64,000 bases of DNA from Babylonia areolata (GCF_041734735.1 NC_134879.1:8822310-8886309); one strand, 5' to 3'; shown: positions 12,241-27,197, counted from the stretch's first letter. Notes: generated from the sequence alone by a model not told the origin. Translations and numbers: made by a program.

Positions 12241-12639
12241 ACCAACTTGGTGTTGCTGGTGTGGGGAGATGCAAGTAGAACAGAGAGGGAGGGAGGAAGG
12301 CATGACTGTCTGCTTGCATAGGTGTTGTTGTTCTTCTTTTCTTCTTCTCGTTATTCTAATTATCACGAGGGTTCAGCAGCGATGGGCGACAAGCGCCTGC
12401 CAGTGTCCGCAAAGGGAGATAACTGGATCCTGTGGCAGCACTGAGCCACATGCCCCAGATGCAGGAGGTGGTCTGTGCAGGGCTTCGGTCACACCTGTGG
12501 CCAGGGCGTCACAGTCCCCCAAGCCCCTCCTCTCCGTCCGGAATGCCAGCCAGAGCTTTACTCCCCTTGGAACTTCATCCCCCGACAGTGCAACAAACTG
12601 ACGTGTTTTTCAAACTTATTCTGCTCAGTATTAAACAGC

Positions 12640-12640
<1 letters not shown>
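12241..12640. other. Unique intergenic sequence
   Basis: No conserved frame or repeat was recognised between the 30-bp array and the CT microsatellite. Confidence 0.5.

Positions 12641-12644
<4 letters not shown>

Positions 12645-12706
<62 letters not shown>
12645..12706. repeat. CT microsatellite
   Basis: Perfect (CT)n. A second short (CT)n lies at 12958-12985, on the other side of the LINE fragment. Confidence 0.95.
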
Positions 12707-12707
<1 letters not shown>

Positions 12708-12954
12708 GTAACCAATACATATAAATATTTAGGAATGTTATTCACAGCAAAATTGAGTTTGACGTCTGCGTTGGATGAAGCAAATAGAAAAGGGAAGAAA
12801 GGTGTAATCCCAATTATAAATCGCTCAGGAGACTACGTTCGACTGACGCACAGCCTTTTTGGAAACTTTTCGACACACAAATTGAACCAGCCTTGAACTA
12901 TGGAGCGGAAATATGGGGGACTCCAGTCAAATACCCAAATGGAAAAGGTACACA

Positions 12955-12957
<3 letters not shown>
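12707..12957 (+). mobile_element. LINE reverse transcriptase fragment
   Basis: The frame reads TNTYKYLGMLFTAKLSLTSA and EANRKGKKGVIPI, then in a second frame LNYGAEIWGTP. These are typical of the RT thumb region of non-LTR retrotransposons (YLG motif, then a Y-G/A-AE-WG motif). The frame change and lack of other domains show a dead fragment. It is bracketed by two CT microsatellites. Confidence 0.8.
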
Positions 12958-12988
<31 letters not shown>

Positions 12989-13139
12989 GAGGAGAGTTAC
13001 AGATGGGGAAGAGAAATAACTCTCACACTCCCAACACAGTTACTAAAGAGTGTTATTTCCCTTTACCTTGGATGTAACCTGCTCAAGTCTTTTGCTGAAG
13101 GTTATATGTTTTTTTTTTAATGACAGTAATCTTGACGTA

Positions 13140-13176
13140 CACTCCCACCCCCACCCCCCACACACAAACACACACG

Positions 13177-13209
<33 letters not shown>

Positions 13210-13982
13210 GCGCGCACGTGCACACACACAGAGAAGTTTTTAACAATTATCATAGACACCCAGCTGGCAGATCATTAATATCAGACTGTAAAAAGGAAAA
13301 CACGAACGCAACACTTGAAGCAATTTATTTATTTATTCAGACTTCTTGCTATAGCGCATATTCTTGAAGCTCTATGCGCTTTACAATAGCACTAAAAACA
13401 TTCACTCAAACATCCCCACACAAACATATGCATATAATTTGAAATATAGGCGAGAGAGAAAAATTAAAATAGGTCATGTCAGTTGATTAAATCAAGAAAT
13501 GCAACAGGTATTTAAAAAAAAAAGAAAAGAAATTGAAAGAACACAAGCACGTATACGCATGCATATATACGTAGGCACATACATACATACATACATACAT
13601 ACCTACATACAAACACACAAAACACACAGCGTGCGCACACACACAACACACACATACACGCACACACGCGCGCGCGCGCGCACGCACTCACACATGCACC
13701 AACGAACACAAGCCGCATACCCAAACACATTACTCACGCACTCACTCAGTGACACACACACATACACGCACCTACAGGCACAATACACACACGAACACAG
13801 ATCAACAATCGAATAATGCAAACTACTGCGACATTACATATATATATATACACACACATACATACATATACACACACATATATATATATAATAAAATAAA
13901 ATAAAAGTTCCTGCTAAGCATTTCCCTGAAGAAACACCCCGCATTACACACACAGATCAAAACTAGAAAGATGAAACAAATG

Positions 13983-14037
<55 letters not shown>

Positions 14038-14258
14038 ATGACAAACAATTGAAACACACAGGCTACAACATCACATGATAAAGCAATATTCATCAAACAT
14101 TTCAAGTAAAAACGTATGTACATCATTACATTTAAGAAATTAAACCTGAAAATGTAAAAATGTACGTATTGTTAAACAAACAAACAAACAAACAAACAAA
14201 AACAAAAACAAAAAACAACAACAAACAAACTCACACCTCCACCACGTCCACATACACT

Positions 14259-14315
<57 letters not shown>

Positions 14316-14455
14316 CTCATCAACAACAACAAAAGCACAACAGATGGACAACTGAGTAAACAAACTACAACATTACTTCATAAAACAGTTCGTGTTAAAA
14401 TCTCTCACATACATATTTATACATTAAAAAACACAACAACACACACACACGCGCG

Positions 14456-14538
<83 letters not shown>

Positions 14539-14540
14539 AC
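13140..14540. repeat. Microsatellite cluster with a short SINE-like fragment
   Basis: CA-rich tracts at 13155-13230, 13575-13690, 13980-14035, 14262-14312 and 14440-14538. ATAC/TA repeats lie at 13575-13605 and 13838-13905, and (CAAA)n at 14175-14225. Around 13320-13400 a fragment with 'tatagcgcatattcttga' and 'gcgctttacaatagcac' resembles the repeat at 35905-36165. Confidence 0.85.
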
Positions 14541-15237
14541 CAACTCACCCACCCGCACACCCACAACACGCAATAAAAACAAATAATGTGAACAAACTGC
14601 ATCCCAAGTAAACATAGACAGTAAAAGAAGAAGAAGAAAAAAAAAGAGAAGTAAAACAAACCAACAAAAGCAAAAACAGACTGGAGAAAGACTGTGTAAA
14701 GATAAAACCGACCCAGATGTCATGGCAAGAAGATGAAATATCAATAACATGGCATTACTTTTCTCCACCTTTCCCCCGCCTCCTCTCCCCTGTCCCTCCG
14801 GTTCATTACCTGCCTTTTGACTTCAGCACTGCGCCATACGACTCAAAGTGCTCATACAAGTGTCTTGTCAAGCACAAACAGACGAAGAGGGGGGCGGATG
14901 AATGGGGTAGGGGGTGGGGGGAGGGGGGCGGAAGAGGGCGGGGAGGCGAGAGGGTAAGCTCGATATTTCCCCGTGTCATTACTCTGGGGTGGGGGGTGGG
15001 GGCGTTACCTTGACTTGTTTTCATTTGTCTCAGGCAGTCTGTCCCAGTACTGTGCACACCTGGGGGAGGCGTCAGTTGATAAACAAGCGGTTGGATCTGG
15101 TTGTTACCGGACAGGCAGCTAGATAGCTGTGGGATCTTGACACGGAAGATTCAGGTCACAACTCGGATGTCGGTCATGTAAACAACACGGCACTTTGTGT
15201 TGGGGTTTCGGACGCACAACATGGATGATGATGACAC

Positions 15238-15239
<2 letters not shown>
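14541..15239. other. Unique sequence with G-rich tract
   Basis: No gene seen. About 14890-15005 has many G runs on the plus strand. Confidence 0.5.
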
Positions 15240-15479
<240 letters not shown>

Positions 15480-15689
15480 TACAAACAGCTGTATCACCCC
15501 GAAGCGTTGTTTTGACGAGAGCGAGGACTGGAACCCAGAACAGCCGGGGACGAAAGGCCGACAGGTGTGGGAAACACACAGGGCCACAGGGACACATCGA
15601 CAAACCACACAGACCGTTGATGAAATGACTGTAATGATGGGCGAAGGGGAGGATCACTAATCTGCTTAGTTATGTTTTCTTCTTCTGTT

Positions 15690-15895
15690 TCCTTCTGACG
15701 TCAGAGATTCGTTGTGTTTCCTTCTGACGTCAGTGATTCGCTGTGTTTCCTTCTGACGTCAGTGATTCGCTGTGCTTCCTTCTGACGTCAGTGATTCGTT
15801 GTGTTTGCTTCTGACGTCAGTGATTCGTTGTGTTTGCTTCTGACGTCAGTGATTCGTTGTGCTTCCTTCTGACGTCAGTGATTCGCTATGTTTTT
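15690..15895. promoter_or_regulatory. 29-bp tandem array with seven perfect CRE palindromes
   Basis: Seven units of 29 bp each contain TGACGTCA, starting at 15696, 15725, 15754, 15783, 15812, 15841 and 15870, followed by 'gtgattcg'. TGACGTCA is the full CREB/ATF site. All seven palindromes are intact while the flanking bases vary. The array is about 2.7 kb upstream of the oxidase start codon. Regulatory function is an inference. Confidence 0.6.
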
Positions 15896-17080
15896 CCTCG
15901 CTCATTGCACATGCTTGGACTGGCTGGGAGTTGACTAACAGAAGTTCTGTATAAAGAAGAACAAAAACATTAACCCTTCATGTCCTGGAACAGCAAGTTT
16001 ACTGACGCTTTCTAATTACAGCATATAACAGGTTCGTCTGTTTTTGTTAAAAAAAAAGTATAAGAAAGAAAGAAGAAAAAAAAGGGGGGGAGAAACAACA
16101 ACTAAACCGTTTTTGAGTCACGACACAGGAACAAATCTTCCAAGACTACGGCATGTGCCGCTCATCTTTAAGAAGCAAATCACGGCCATGCAGAGATGTT
16201 TTGTTCCATGTCTCATAACGTTCGTGTGTCTGTGCGGATGGCGCGGAGCAAGGGCACAGATATCAGATCTTTTGTTTCGTGTCTCTAAAATAACGTTGGT
16301 GAAATGTGCCCTGTGCAGATAGCGCCCAGCAAGGGAACCAGGATCTATCCAGTTACGCCTGACGCTCAGCCCCGACCTCCCCTCCGCTCCTCCACCCACC
16401 TACGCCCTCCTCTTCCCCCCCCTCCCCACCAAATAAAAGCTGCAGGTTCTTAACACCGAATTCACCCCTCCCCCCTCTGTCTCTGATTACACCCACCCAC
16501 CATACTATGTAATACTTGAAGTACAAACCGGAACATCTAACTGCAGTTCTCCCATCGTCTTATCACGCTGCGTTGTAAGCAACTCGTTTCAACCAGCGCT
16601 CGGAGAAAAAAAAAATCAGGCTAAAAGTAAAGACACTATATTGACAATATATTCTAAATGATGCCAAGGAGCTATCCTGTTCAAAAACTTTGAGCAACAT
16701 CCAGCTGCGAATGTGCTTAACTTGCAATGAACCAAATCATGCAATAGCTCTTGAGGAATCTCCTGTAATGTTCCGAACACATCACTGGGTATCTTGTAAT
16801 CTATGTCTTCTGATCAAGCAGAAGGCAAGAAAAGCAAAGTCATTTCTTTCTTTCTTTTTTTCTCCATACAGTGAAATCGTTTCTTTATTAGATACAAGGC
16901 GTCTGGTTCCACATTTCTTCAAAAAGTCCAATAATCGCCAAAGTTTGTGGTTAAGACGCTAACTCAGTCTGGCTACACGACTGAGCGACTTATGGCGTCA
17001 GTTCGGGGCTTTGGCGGTGATGTCCTGCGTTTGTTAAATCAGAACAGACACTGGAACAAAACCCGTGTGACTCAGCGCTG
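15896..17080. other. Unique sequence with a two-copy degenerate duplication
   Basis: About 16195-16262 and 16268-16346 are diverged copies (shared 'gcgc..agcaaggg', 'ataacgtt'). No conserved reading frame was recognised. The region lies upstream of the oxidase gene. Confidence 0.45.
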
Positions 17081-17084
17081 CGCG

Positions 17085-18232
17085 TAAAGTTTTAAAGATA
17101 TCACTTTTCACGGCGTGTTGTTAATACATCACCCTTTTCACTGCACGTTAAGTTGTTAATACATCACCCTTTTCACTGCACGTTAAGTTGTTAATACATC
17201 ACCCTTTTCACTGCACGTTAAGTTGTTAATACATCACCCTTTTCACTGCACGTTAAGTTGTTAATACATCACACTTTTCACTGCACGTTAAGTTGTTAAT
17301 ACATCACCCTTTTCACTGCGAGTTAAGTTGTTAATACATCACCCTTTTTACTGCGCGTTAAGTTGTTAATACATCACCCTTTTCACTGCACGTTAAGTTG
17401 TTAATACATCACCCTTTTCACTGCACGTTAAGTTGTTAATACATCACACTTTTCACTGCACGTTAAGTTGTTAATACATCACCCTTTTCACTGCGCGTTA
17501 AGTTGTTAATACATCACCCTTTTTACTGCGCGTTAAGTTGTTAATACATCAAACTTTTCGCTGGTCGTTAAGTTGTTAATACATCACCCCTTTCACTGCG
17601 CGTTAAGTTGTTAATACATCACACTTTTCACTGGTCGTTAAGTTGTTAATACATCAAACTTTTCACTGGTCGTTAAGTTGTTAATACATCAAACTTTTCG
17701 CTGGTCGTTAAGTTGTTAATACATCACCCTTTTCACTGCGCGTTAAGTTGTTAATACATCACACTTTTCACTGGTCGTTAAGTTGTTAATACATCAAACT
17801 TTTCGCTGGTCGTTAAGTTGTTAATACATCACCCTTTTCAATGCGCGTTAAGCTGTTAATACATCACCCTTTTCACTGGTCGTTAAGTTGTTAATACATC
17901 ACACTTTTCACTGCGAGTTAAGTTGTTAATACATCACACTTTTCACTGGGCGTTAAGTTGTTAATACACCACACTTTTCACTGCGAGTTAAGTTGTTAAT
18001 ACATCACCCTTTTCACTGCGCATTAAGTTGTTAATACACCACACGTTTCATCGGGCATTAAGTTGTTAATACATCACACTTTTCACTGGGCGTTAAGTTG
18101 TTAATACACCACACTTTTCACTGCGAGTTAAGTTGTTAATACACCACACTTTTCACTGGTCGTTAAGTTGTTAATACATCACACTTTTCACTGGGCGTTA
18201 AGTTGTTAATAAATCAGACTTATCACGGCGTG
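17085..18232. repeat. 35-bp minisatellite (~33 copies) upstream of the oxidase gene
   Basis: The unit is 'gttaagttgttaatacatc' plus 'acccttttcactgcac'. The two ends share a related border ('tcacggcgtgttgt' near 17110 and 18223). It ends about 180 bp before the start codon at 18411, so it occupies the likely promoter or 5' flank. Confidence 0.95.
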
Positions 18233-18410
18233 TTGTGTAACTGTGTGTTGGCCGTATAGCAGCCGATGCACTCAGTGACAAAGATTAAGTCGGTCAGTCT
18301 GGCCGGCCCCAGCGGTCTTCAAAAAGCCTTCCGCGCTCAGGCCTTGCCAGCAGTTCCACGCACAACACACATCTTGCCAGCAGATCAGCCCGGACACCGG
18401 AACACTCACC

Positions 18411-18525
18411 ATGGCAGACGGACTGGAGGCGATCGGAAGCAGACGACACTTTGAGTACATTGTGGTGGGGTGTGGGGGGGTGGGGAGTGGGACCGTGTAC
18501 TGGCTGTCGAAGAGAGCACCGGGAG
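18411..18525 (+). CDS. PIPOX: PIPOX exon 1
   Basis: Codons 1-38 plus one base; carries the GxGxxG FAD motif. Donor GGAG|gtaggt, phase 1. Confidence 0.9.
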
Positions 18526-20910
18526 GTAGGTGTTTTTGATGGCTCTGTCACAGGGTTTGGGGTCTCTGTGTTTTTCTGTGTGTTATGTCATGGGTTTTAT
18601 CACTGAGTTTGGGGTCTCTGTCTTTTTCTGTGTGTTATGTCATGGGTTTTATCACGGAGTTTGGGGTCTCTGTCTTTTTCTGTGTGTTATGTCATGGGTT
18701 TTATCACGGAGTTTGGGGTCTCTGTCTTTTTCTGTGTGTTATGTCATGGGTTTTATCACTGAGTTTGGGGTCTCTGTCTCTCACCATGCACTATCTAACA
18801 GGACTTATCATTCAGTTTGGGATCTCCGTCCTCCTACTGTGCATTAATTAGCAGGTCTTATTACTGAGTTTGGGGTCTCTGTCTCTTGATCTGTATTATC
18901 TAACAGGACTTTCTGTTGAGTTTGGGATCTGTCTATTACTTTGTGCTATTTGATAGGTCTCATTAGTGAGTTTGGGGTCTCTGTCTCTTTCTGTGCATTT
19001 TGGCATGGGTTATATCAATGAGTTTGAGATGTCTGTATCTTTCTGTGCATTATGCCATGGGTTATATCAATGAGTTTGAGATATCTGTATCTTTCTGTGC
19101 ATTATGCCATGCATGGGTTATATCAATGAGTTTGAGATGTCTGTATCTTTCTGTATGATATTCCAATGGCTTTTTCACTGAGTTTAGGATCTCCTTCTGT
19201 GCATTGTTTTATGGCTTTTAATCACTAATTTTGGGATCTCTGTCTCTTTCTGTCTGTCAGTCTGTGTCTCTTACTCTGAATAACATACCACCCTCTCTCT
19301 CATCCAATCATTCTTTTCTGGTACGTGGCCACAATTTTTGAGAACAAAACAACCATTTGCTTTGATGGAATTGATGATGGATTTGTCCGGTTTTGTCATG
19401 CCAAGCAGCAGAGAACGTCTTGTAGACCCGAGCAGTGTCTTGTGATATACTCTGTTGGATGGCAACAAAAAACAACTAAAAAACATCAACAACAAAAAAC
19501 AACAACACCCAAACCTGTACTGACTTGTTATTGTTAGACATGACAGATTTTGGTTACACCGTTACTGACTTGTTATTGTTAGACATGACAGGTTTTGGGT
19601 TACACCGTTACCGACTTGTTACTGTTAGTTATGAGAGCATTTAGGTTACACCGTTACTGACTTGCTGTTGTTAGATACGACAGAATTTAGGTTACACCGT
19701 TACTGACTTGTTATTGTTAGACATGACAGATTTTGGGTTACACCGTTACTGACTTGTTACTGTTAGTTATGACAGCATTTAGGTTACACCGTTACCGACT
19801 TGTTACTGTTAGTTATGACAGCATTTAGGTTACACCGTTACTGACTTGTTATTGTTAGATATGACAGATTTTGGGTTACACCGTTACTGACTTGTTACTG
19901 TTAGTTATGACAGCATTTAGGTTACACCGTTACTGACTTGTTATTGTTAGATACACCGTTACTGACTTGCTGTTGTTAGATATGACAGCATTTAGGTTAC
20001 ACAGTTACTGACTTGTTACTGTTAGTTATGACAGCATTTAGGTTACACCGTTACTGACTTGCTGTTGTTAGATACGACAGAATTTAGGTTACACCGTTAC
20101 TGACTTGTTACTGTTCGTTATGACAGCATTTAGGTTACACCGTTAACGACTTGTTACTGTTAGTTATGACAGTATTTAGGTTACACCGTTACTGACTTGT
20201 TGTTGTTAGACATGACAGGTTTTGGGCCGTTACTGACTTGTTACTGTTAGTTATGACAGCATTTAGGTTACACCGTTACCGACTTCTTACTGTTAGTTAT
20301 GACAGCATTTAGGTTACACCTTTACCGACTTGTTACTGTTAGTTATGACAGCATTTAGGTTACACCGTTACCGACTTGTTACTGTTAGTTATGACAGTAT
20401 TTAGGTTACACCGTTACCGACTTCTTACTGTTAGTTATGACAGTATTTAGGTTACACCGTTACTGACTCGTTATTGTTAGACATGACAGACTTTGGGTTA
20501 CACCGTTACTGACTTGTTGTTAGATAATCTCAGTGGTGATCGGCATGGATCTTCTCCTACACGTTAGTGGATTAGCAGTCAGCCTATGGAAAGGATCAGC
20601 TTGTCTTTGCTTTTTTGATTTTTAGTATTTCGCTCCTGATTTAAGAAAATTGTGAACATCATCGTGCATGGTTTGATAGCAGTTGTAAAGAGGGCATCTG
20701 TTCTTTCTTTACAGATCAACGCTCGTCTTAAAAGATCTGGACTGGTTTCTGCGGGGGTTTGGACTGTAAAAACACGTTCCGATTTGAGCCGGTGTTACAG
20801 TGATGTCTAACGAAAGGAACTCCGGGCCATAGATCGATGTGTGCGGAAAGTTATTGACATGATATATGCTGTGCAAGAACGATCATGCACAGACGATGAC
20901 TTATATATTG

Positions 20911-20997
<87 letters not shown>

Positions 20998-22779
20998 CAC
21001 AGAGGTGCTGGGTCTGGAGCAGTTCCAGATCGGCCATGAAAGAGGGGGTTCTCAGGACGTATCCAGAATCATGTGAGTCTGTACTCTGGTTTCCTCCGGC
21101 GACACAGTCGTCCCTGCATCACAGTTCTGACCTTGTTGATTGGGAGACCATTCCATCCTTTTATCTGAGAAACGAACAGATCCATCCTTGCTCTAATGGA
21201 CAATGGTAAACATCCAAGATAGGCAAAGATGTCTAATGGAATTATACAAGTTGAGCATGAATGTTAGCAATTGTTCAGTACGTCTAATAGAGCTATACAA
21301 CTTGAGCACGAATGTTAACCATCATTCAGTTGGTCTAATTGAACTATATAAGTTGAGCGTGGATGTCTGATGGAGCTATATAAATTGAGCATTGATTTTA
21401 ACCATTGTTCGGAAGGTTTAATAGAGCTATACAAGTTGAGCACGAATGTTAACCATGGTTCAATAGGTCTAATAATGCTATTTAAGTTGAGCATGGGTGT
21501 GCAATGGCGCTATACAAATCGAGCATTGATGTTAACCATGGTTCTAATGGAGCTATACACGTTGAGTGTGGCTGATGACCATTGTAACGCCTGGTTCTAA
21601 TGGCCAGAAGCACTTTTTCTGTTTCTGCAGTCGCCTGACCTACCACGATGATTTCTACACCCGGCTCACGCCAGCTACGTTTGAATGGTAAGTAGGGTGT
21701 GTGTTTTTGGGCGGGGAGGGGAAGGGGCGGGGACAGCAGAGGGGGCGGGGGGGCGGGGCGGGGGGGGGGGGGGTGGACACGGAAGGCGATTAGCGAAAGG
21801 ACATGTCACAGGAACTCTATAAAAGCTACATCTCCTGCATCCACGCCTACCTACAAATGGCTGCTATGTGTATGGCTGTTTGTCATGTGTATGACCGTTT
21901 ATTACCCCACTGTATTCTTTCAACGTGTATTTCCGTTTTTCACCCCACCGTACAGGTGGCCAAACACCGCTTCCGGGGACTAGCTGTGCATGCTGTGTAT
22001 GTTCAATCCTGTTTCCGTATACAGTCCTACCGAACACTATCATGGATAATGAGATCTATAACGGGCATATTTTCACCATGCACACAAAACATATCATAAG
22101 GCACAAACAGGTCTGCACGTTTGTTGACCTTGAAGATGGGAGAAGTCTCCACACATAACTCACCAGACGCCGGTACTGGAATGGAACTGAGGACACATCA
22201 GTAAAGGTCAATTTCTGGCTGTTTCACTGGGTCTTTTGCTGTGCTTGCTGCTTATTGGTTATGCTGGAGACGAAAGCAGTCAAGAGAGAATAAGAAAGAA
22301 AGTAATAGAGTAGCAGAGAAAGACAGAAGAAAAAGAAAGAATTGAAATAAGAACTTGAGGAACGAAGTCAGGCTCAAACGTTTCGTTGTCTTGGTTCGCT
22401 AAATTGTCACCTGCGACGATTCAGCGTAGGCGACAATTCAGCGGTTAACACCTTTACTTTGAAAGCGAATGCTTCAACCATTCGGTAATTGCGCCCTTTC
22501 AAACAATAACTATAATGCCTATCATGATAGATAATAAATAACTAGAATTGGTAACCAGCGAGAAATAGTGAGAGTGAGAGATCAAAATAAGCTGGACTGT
22601 GGAAACTGCAGGCGTTCAGTTGCTTTGCCGCACATTTCAGTTGGGCTCAAGTGGAGAAGGAATCGGGCCAGCAGCTGGTGTACAAGCCTGGCGGGCTGCA
22701 GCTGTTTGAACGTGGCTCCACGGAGCATCTCCTGAACAAGTATGAGCAAGCCATGCGTCGCAACAATATTCCGTAAGTG

Positions 22780-22838
<59 letters not shown>

Positions 22839-23369
22839 TGCATGTGTATGTGTTCCTGCGTGAGTGGATATTGGCATGTGTGTATTGTTGACACTGTGCG
22901 TTTGTGTACTGATGCGAATTGTGTGACCGCGCGCGCTTCACTTTGAACGCAAGTAACATACATGCAGGGTTCATTTATGGGCTCAGTCACGGATATGTTT
23001 GCACCTGACGTATTTATGTTAGTGTGTAGTCAGTACACATACATTACTTCTAATAGTCATCTTCAACTAATGCTGTAATCTGTTCGCCTTCGTACAAGTC
23101 CACAACCCGTCTCCCCCCCCCCCCCCGCCCCGTCCACCTGCTGGATGCACAATTCTGTCCACTGCTTATTTCCACACTTGTGTGATTTATCAGTGAGAGA
23201 ACTCGTACAACTAGAAGTACTTATTCACATACACAACCGGCGGTACATTTGTTCTGGGAGTCTTCTGGCTTGAAACCGACACACTTATTCCAACACATGC
23301 GTCAGGGTGACATCATGTATGCATTCGTTTAATCATTAGACGTAGAAACTTGGTGATATATATTCACTT

Positions 23370-23412
<43 letters not shown>

Positions 23413-25535
23413 AACCATCACTGGTTCAACGGGCAGAAAGGCGATTCCCAGCAATGCAATGGGGTGGAGCGCTAAAAGGGCGCAGTGAGACACATGCAGA
23501 ACACTGCTTGCCATCTACTGCACGCTGACCTATTTCCAGCCGTCTTGACTGTGTCTCGCCACTGGGTCCACATAGGCCCGGACGAGAGAGTGAGGCTGTC
23601 AACCTGCGCAACACTCCCTCACTTTAATCCAAGTCAAGCGCAAGTCATGACTTCAAATTAAGCCTTCAGGGCCAGGATTGGCCTCATCGGTCACCTCTGG
23701 ACCCACGGCCACCGATCTTCCATCTGATATTTGAAGCCATGGTCATCTGCGAATCCGAAGGACGAACACCATGTGTGTACAATTATATATCCTAACTCAT
23801 GGACGAGCGGCGCTTGTGAAAAGCTGTACACATCCATGGAACAGTCCCTGCATTATAAGTTGTTTTTTGTTCATATCTAGATTCGAACGTTGGAACAGCG
23901 CACAGCTGCGGGCCCGCTACCCGCAGTTCACCACGGGGCCCGAGGTGGAGACGCTGTTCCAGAAGGACGCGGGGCTGGTGGACGCCGCGCTGGGCATCTC
24001 CACGCACCTGCAGCTGGCCCGGGGCAACGGCGCTGTGGTCATCGACAACTGCCCCGTCCTCAGGATACGCAGAAACGCCTCGGGAAATGTTGAGGTGGGG
24101 AGGTCGGGGAGAGGGGATGGGGGGAAGGGGGGGGGGGTGGCGCGCGCGGGGTGGTGGGGTGGTGGTGGTGGTTGTTCGCCCTGTCACTGTCCGTGTGAGA
24201 CAGAGGGTGTGTGTGAATGCATGGCACTGGTATGTCCATGTATAACAGACCCTGTCTGCTTGTCTGTCTGACTATGTATGTCTGCGTGCCCCTGAAATTT
24301 GATTGAATGACACAGGAAACGAATGATGAGCGCCCAATGGCAGCCGTCAGTCGGCTCTACCCAGCCTGACCAGCAGCATAACGCAGTGCGCTTAGTGAAG
24401 CCCTCAGTGCCTATCACAGTGGATTTCTTCCACAAAATTTTGCCACAGGACAACATTCTCGTTGCCATAGGTCATTTTTCAGTGCGCTAAGTGCGTGCTG
24501 CACACGGGACCTGGGTCACATCCGAAAGACTAGACACTCAGTTTGATTTTCCAGTCAAACTTGGGAGAAAGGGCGAGAGCGGGATTCGAACCAACACCCT
24601 CACAGACTCTGTATTGGCAAATGAGAGTCTTAACCATTCTGCCACCATCCTCTTGTGCTTGTTGCGCAGAAAGAAAAGATCTGAGCACATCACTCCTCTT
24701 TTGCAACATCTCCACTGGCTCCCTGTCTCACACCGAATAAAGTACAAGATCAGCACTCTATGCTACAAATGTATTCACAAATCAGCCCCTTCCTATCTCT
24801 GTGGCTGCCTTCACCTCTACACTCCATCTCGCTCACTACGATCAGCTTCGGATCCACTCCATTTACGCATACCCAGATTCAAACTCTCGACTGTTGGCCG
24901 CCGTTCTTTCTCTGTCTCTGGACCTTGCAAATGGAATGAACTTCCTCTTTCGCTTCGTCAAGTCTCCACACTCAGCTCTTTCAAGTCTGGCCTTAAAACC
25001 CACCTCTTCCCAAAATAGCCTCCCTTCCCTGCCTCTTCCTTGTCTTTAGTTTCTCCAGTTTTAGAGTTATGCGTGCGTGAGAATGACTGGTGCGAAAGCG
25101 CTTAGATTTGTTTATGCACAAGATTCAGCGCTATATAAGTACCATTATTATTATTATTTGTATGACCTTGGTCAGTCCATGTCAACAGACCCTCAGTGAG
25201 ACGCTGAACTCTTTCCTGACGTCAGGTGACGACCACCAAGGGCACCTTCACGTGCCGAAAGCTGGTGGTGGCGGCGGGGGCCTGGCTGAACGACGTGCTG
25301 GGCTCCATCGGGGTGCACGTGCCCGTCACCGTCAGCCAGGAGCAGGTCACCTACTACGCCACTCCCCACATCAAGGATTTCACCAAGGACAAGTAATCAT
25401 TGTTCTTCTGATACAGCCACACTACCCAGAAATCTGCTCTGGGTGTTCTACATAACACACGGTTTTATATATAACATTTCATGAATGTTACATATACACA
25501 CCAAAATGTGACCAGCAAACTACCTACCTACCTAC

Positions 25536-25577
<42 letters not shown>

Positions 25578-27162
25578 TAACATACTTTCAAAACATACAT
25601 ATGTACATACCAGCCCCCCACCACACACACGTACACATACGCACTCATAAACACATAACCGCATAAACACACACACACACACACACATTTAGTTTTTCTC
25701 CCTACTATATTACGCCTTCATTATTTTCGCCGTCATTTTTGTCATGTTGTTGTTTTGTTTTTGCTCTTTTGACAACTGTAGGTTCCCCATCTGGTTCTAC
25801 CACACGGCACAGTACGACTTCTACGCTCTGCCCGTCTACAGCAACTCTGGCACCAAGATCGGCATCGATGCAGGGGGCCCCCACGTGACGGGAAACACCC
25901 GGAACTTCACCCCTGACCCTGCCAGGGTCAAGATCTGCACTGACCTCCTGAAGAGGATTCTGCCCAAGGTGTGTGGTACTGTAGATCGCAACAGGCAACA
26001 CTTATACCGCTTTCACCAGCACCTGAAGCAATGATGACACTGCTTTTAACAACTAAATGAAGCAATGCTTTCACCAGCACCTGAAGCAATGATGACACTG
26101 CTTTTAACAACTAAATGAAGCAATGCTTTCACCAGCACCTGAAGCAATGATGACACTGCTTTTAACAACTAAATGAAGCAATGCTTTCACCAGCACCTGA
26201 AGCAATGATGACACTGCTTTTAACAACTAAATGAAGCAATGCTTTCACCAGCACCTGAAGCAATGATGACACTGCTTTTAACAACTAAATGAAGTAGTGC
26301 TGTCACCAGCACCTGAAGCAATGATGACACTGCTTTTAACAACTAAATGAAGCAATGCTTTCACCAGCACCTGAAGCAATGATGACACTGCTTTTAACAA
26401 CTAAATGAAGCAATGCTTTCACCAGCACCTGAAGCAACGATGACACTGCTTTTAAGAAATAAATGAAGCAATGCTTTCACCAGCACCTGAAGCAATGATG
26501 ACACTGCTTTTAACAATGAAGCAATGCTTTCACCAGCACCTGAAGCAATGATGACACTGCTTTTAACAACTAAATGAAGCAATGCTTTCACCAGCACCTG
26601 AAGCAATGATGACACTGCTTTTAACAACTAAATGAAGCAATGCTTTCACCAGCACCTGAAGCAATGATGACACTGCTTTTAACAACTAAATGAAGCAATG
26701 CTTTCACCAGCACCTGAAGCAATGATGACACTGCTTTTAACAACTAAATGAAGCAGTGCTTTCACCAGCACCTGAAGCAATGATGACACTGCTTTTAACA
26801 ATGAAGCAATGCTTTCACCAGCACCTGAAGCAACGATGACACTGCTTTTAACAACTAAATGAAGCAATGCTTTCACCAGCACCTGAAGCAATGATGACAC
26901 TGCTTTTAACAACAGCGCACGCGCTTAAGCATACATGAAAATATATGTGTGTGCATGCTTGTTCAACACTCAATAATATCTGAATATGTGAGTGCACGTT
27001 TTTATCCACACAACCATATCTGAATGTGTGTGAGCATATTTATTCAACGCTCAAACATATCTCAATATGTGTGTGCATATATACTTTACACAAGCATATA
27101 TGAACACGTGCGTGCATGTTTCTTCTGCGTTCCTTCCAAAGTGGTGAAAGGAATCCATCTCA

Positions 27163-27197
<35 letters not shown>

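Noticed and set aside
10567-12321. Open frames of 183-434 codons
   Set aside because: Explained by a 30-bp unit lacking stop codons; open on both strands with no preferred frame.
15690-15895. Counting the array as a certain enhancer
   Set aside because: A young tandem repeat can keep an octamer by chance, so it is listed as a candidate only.
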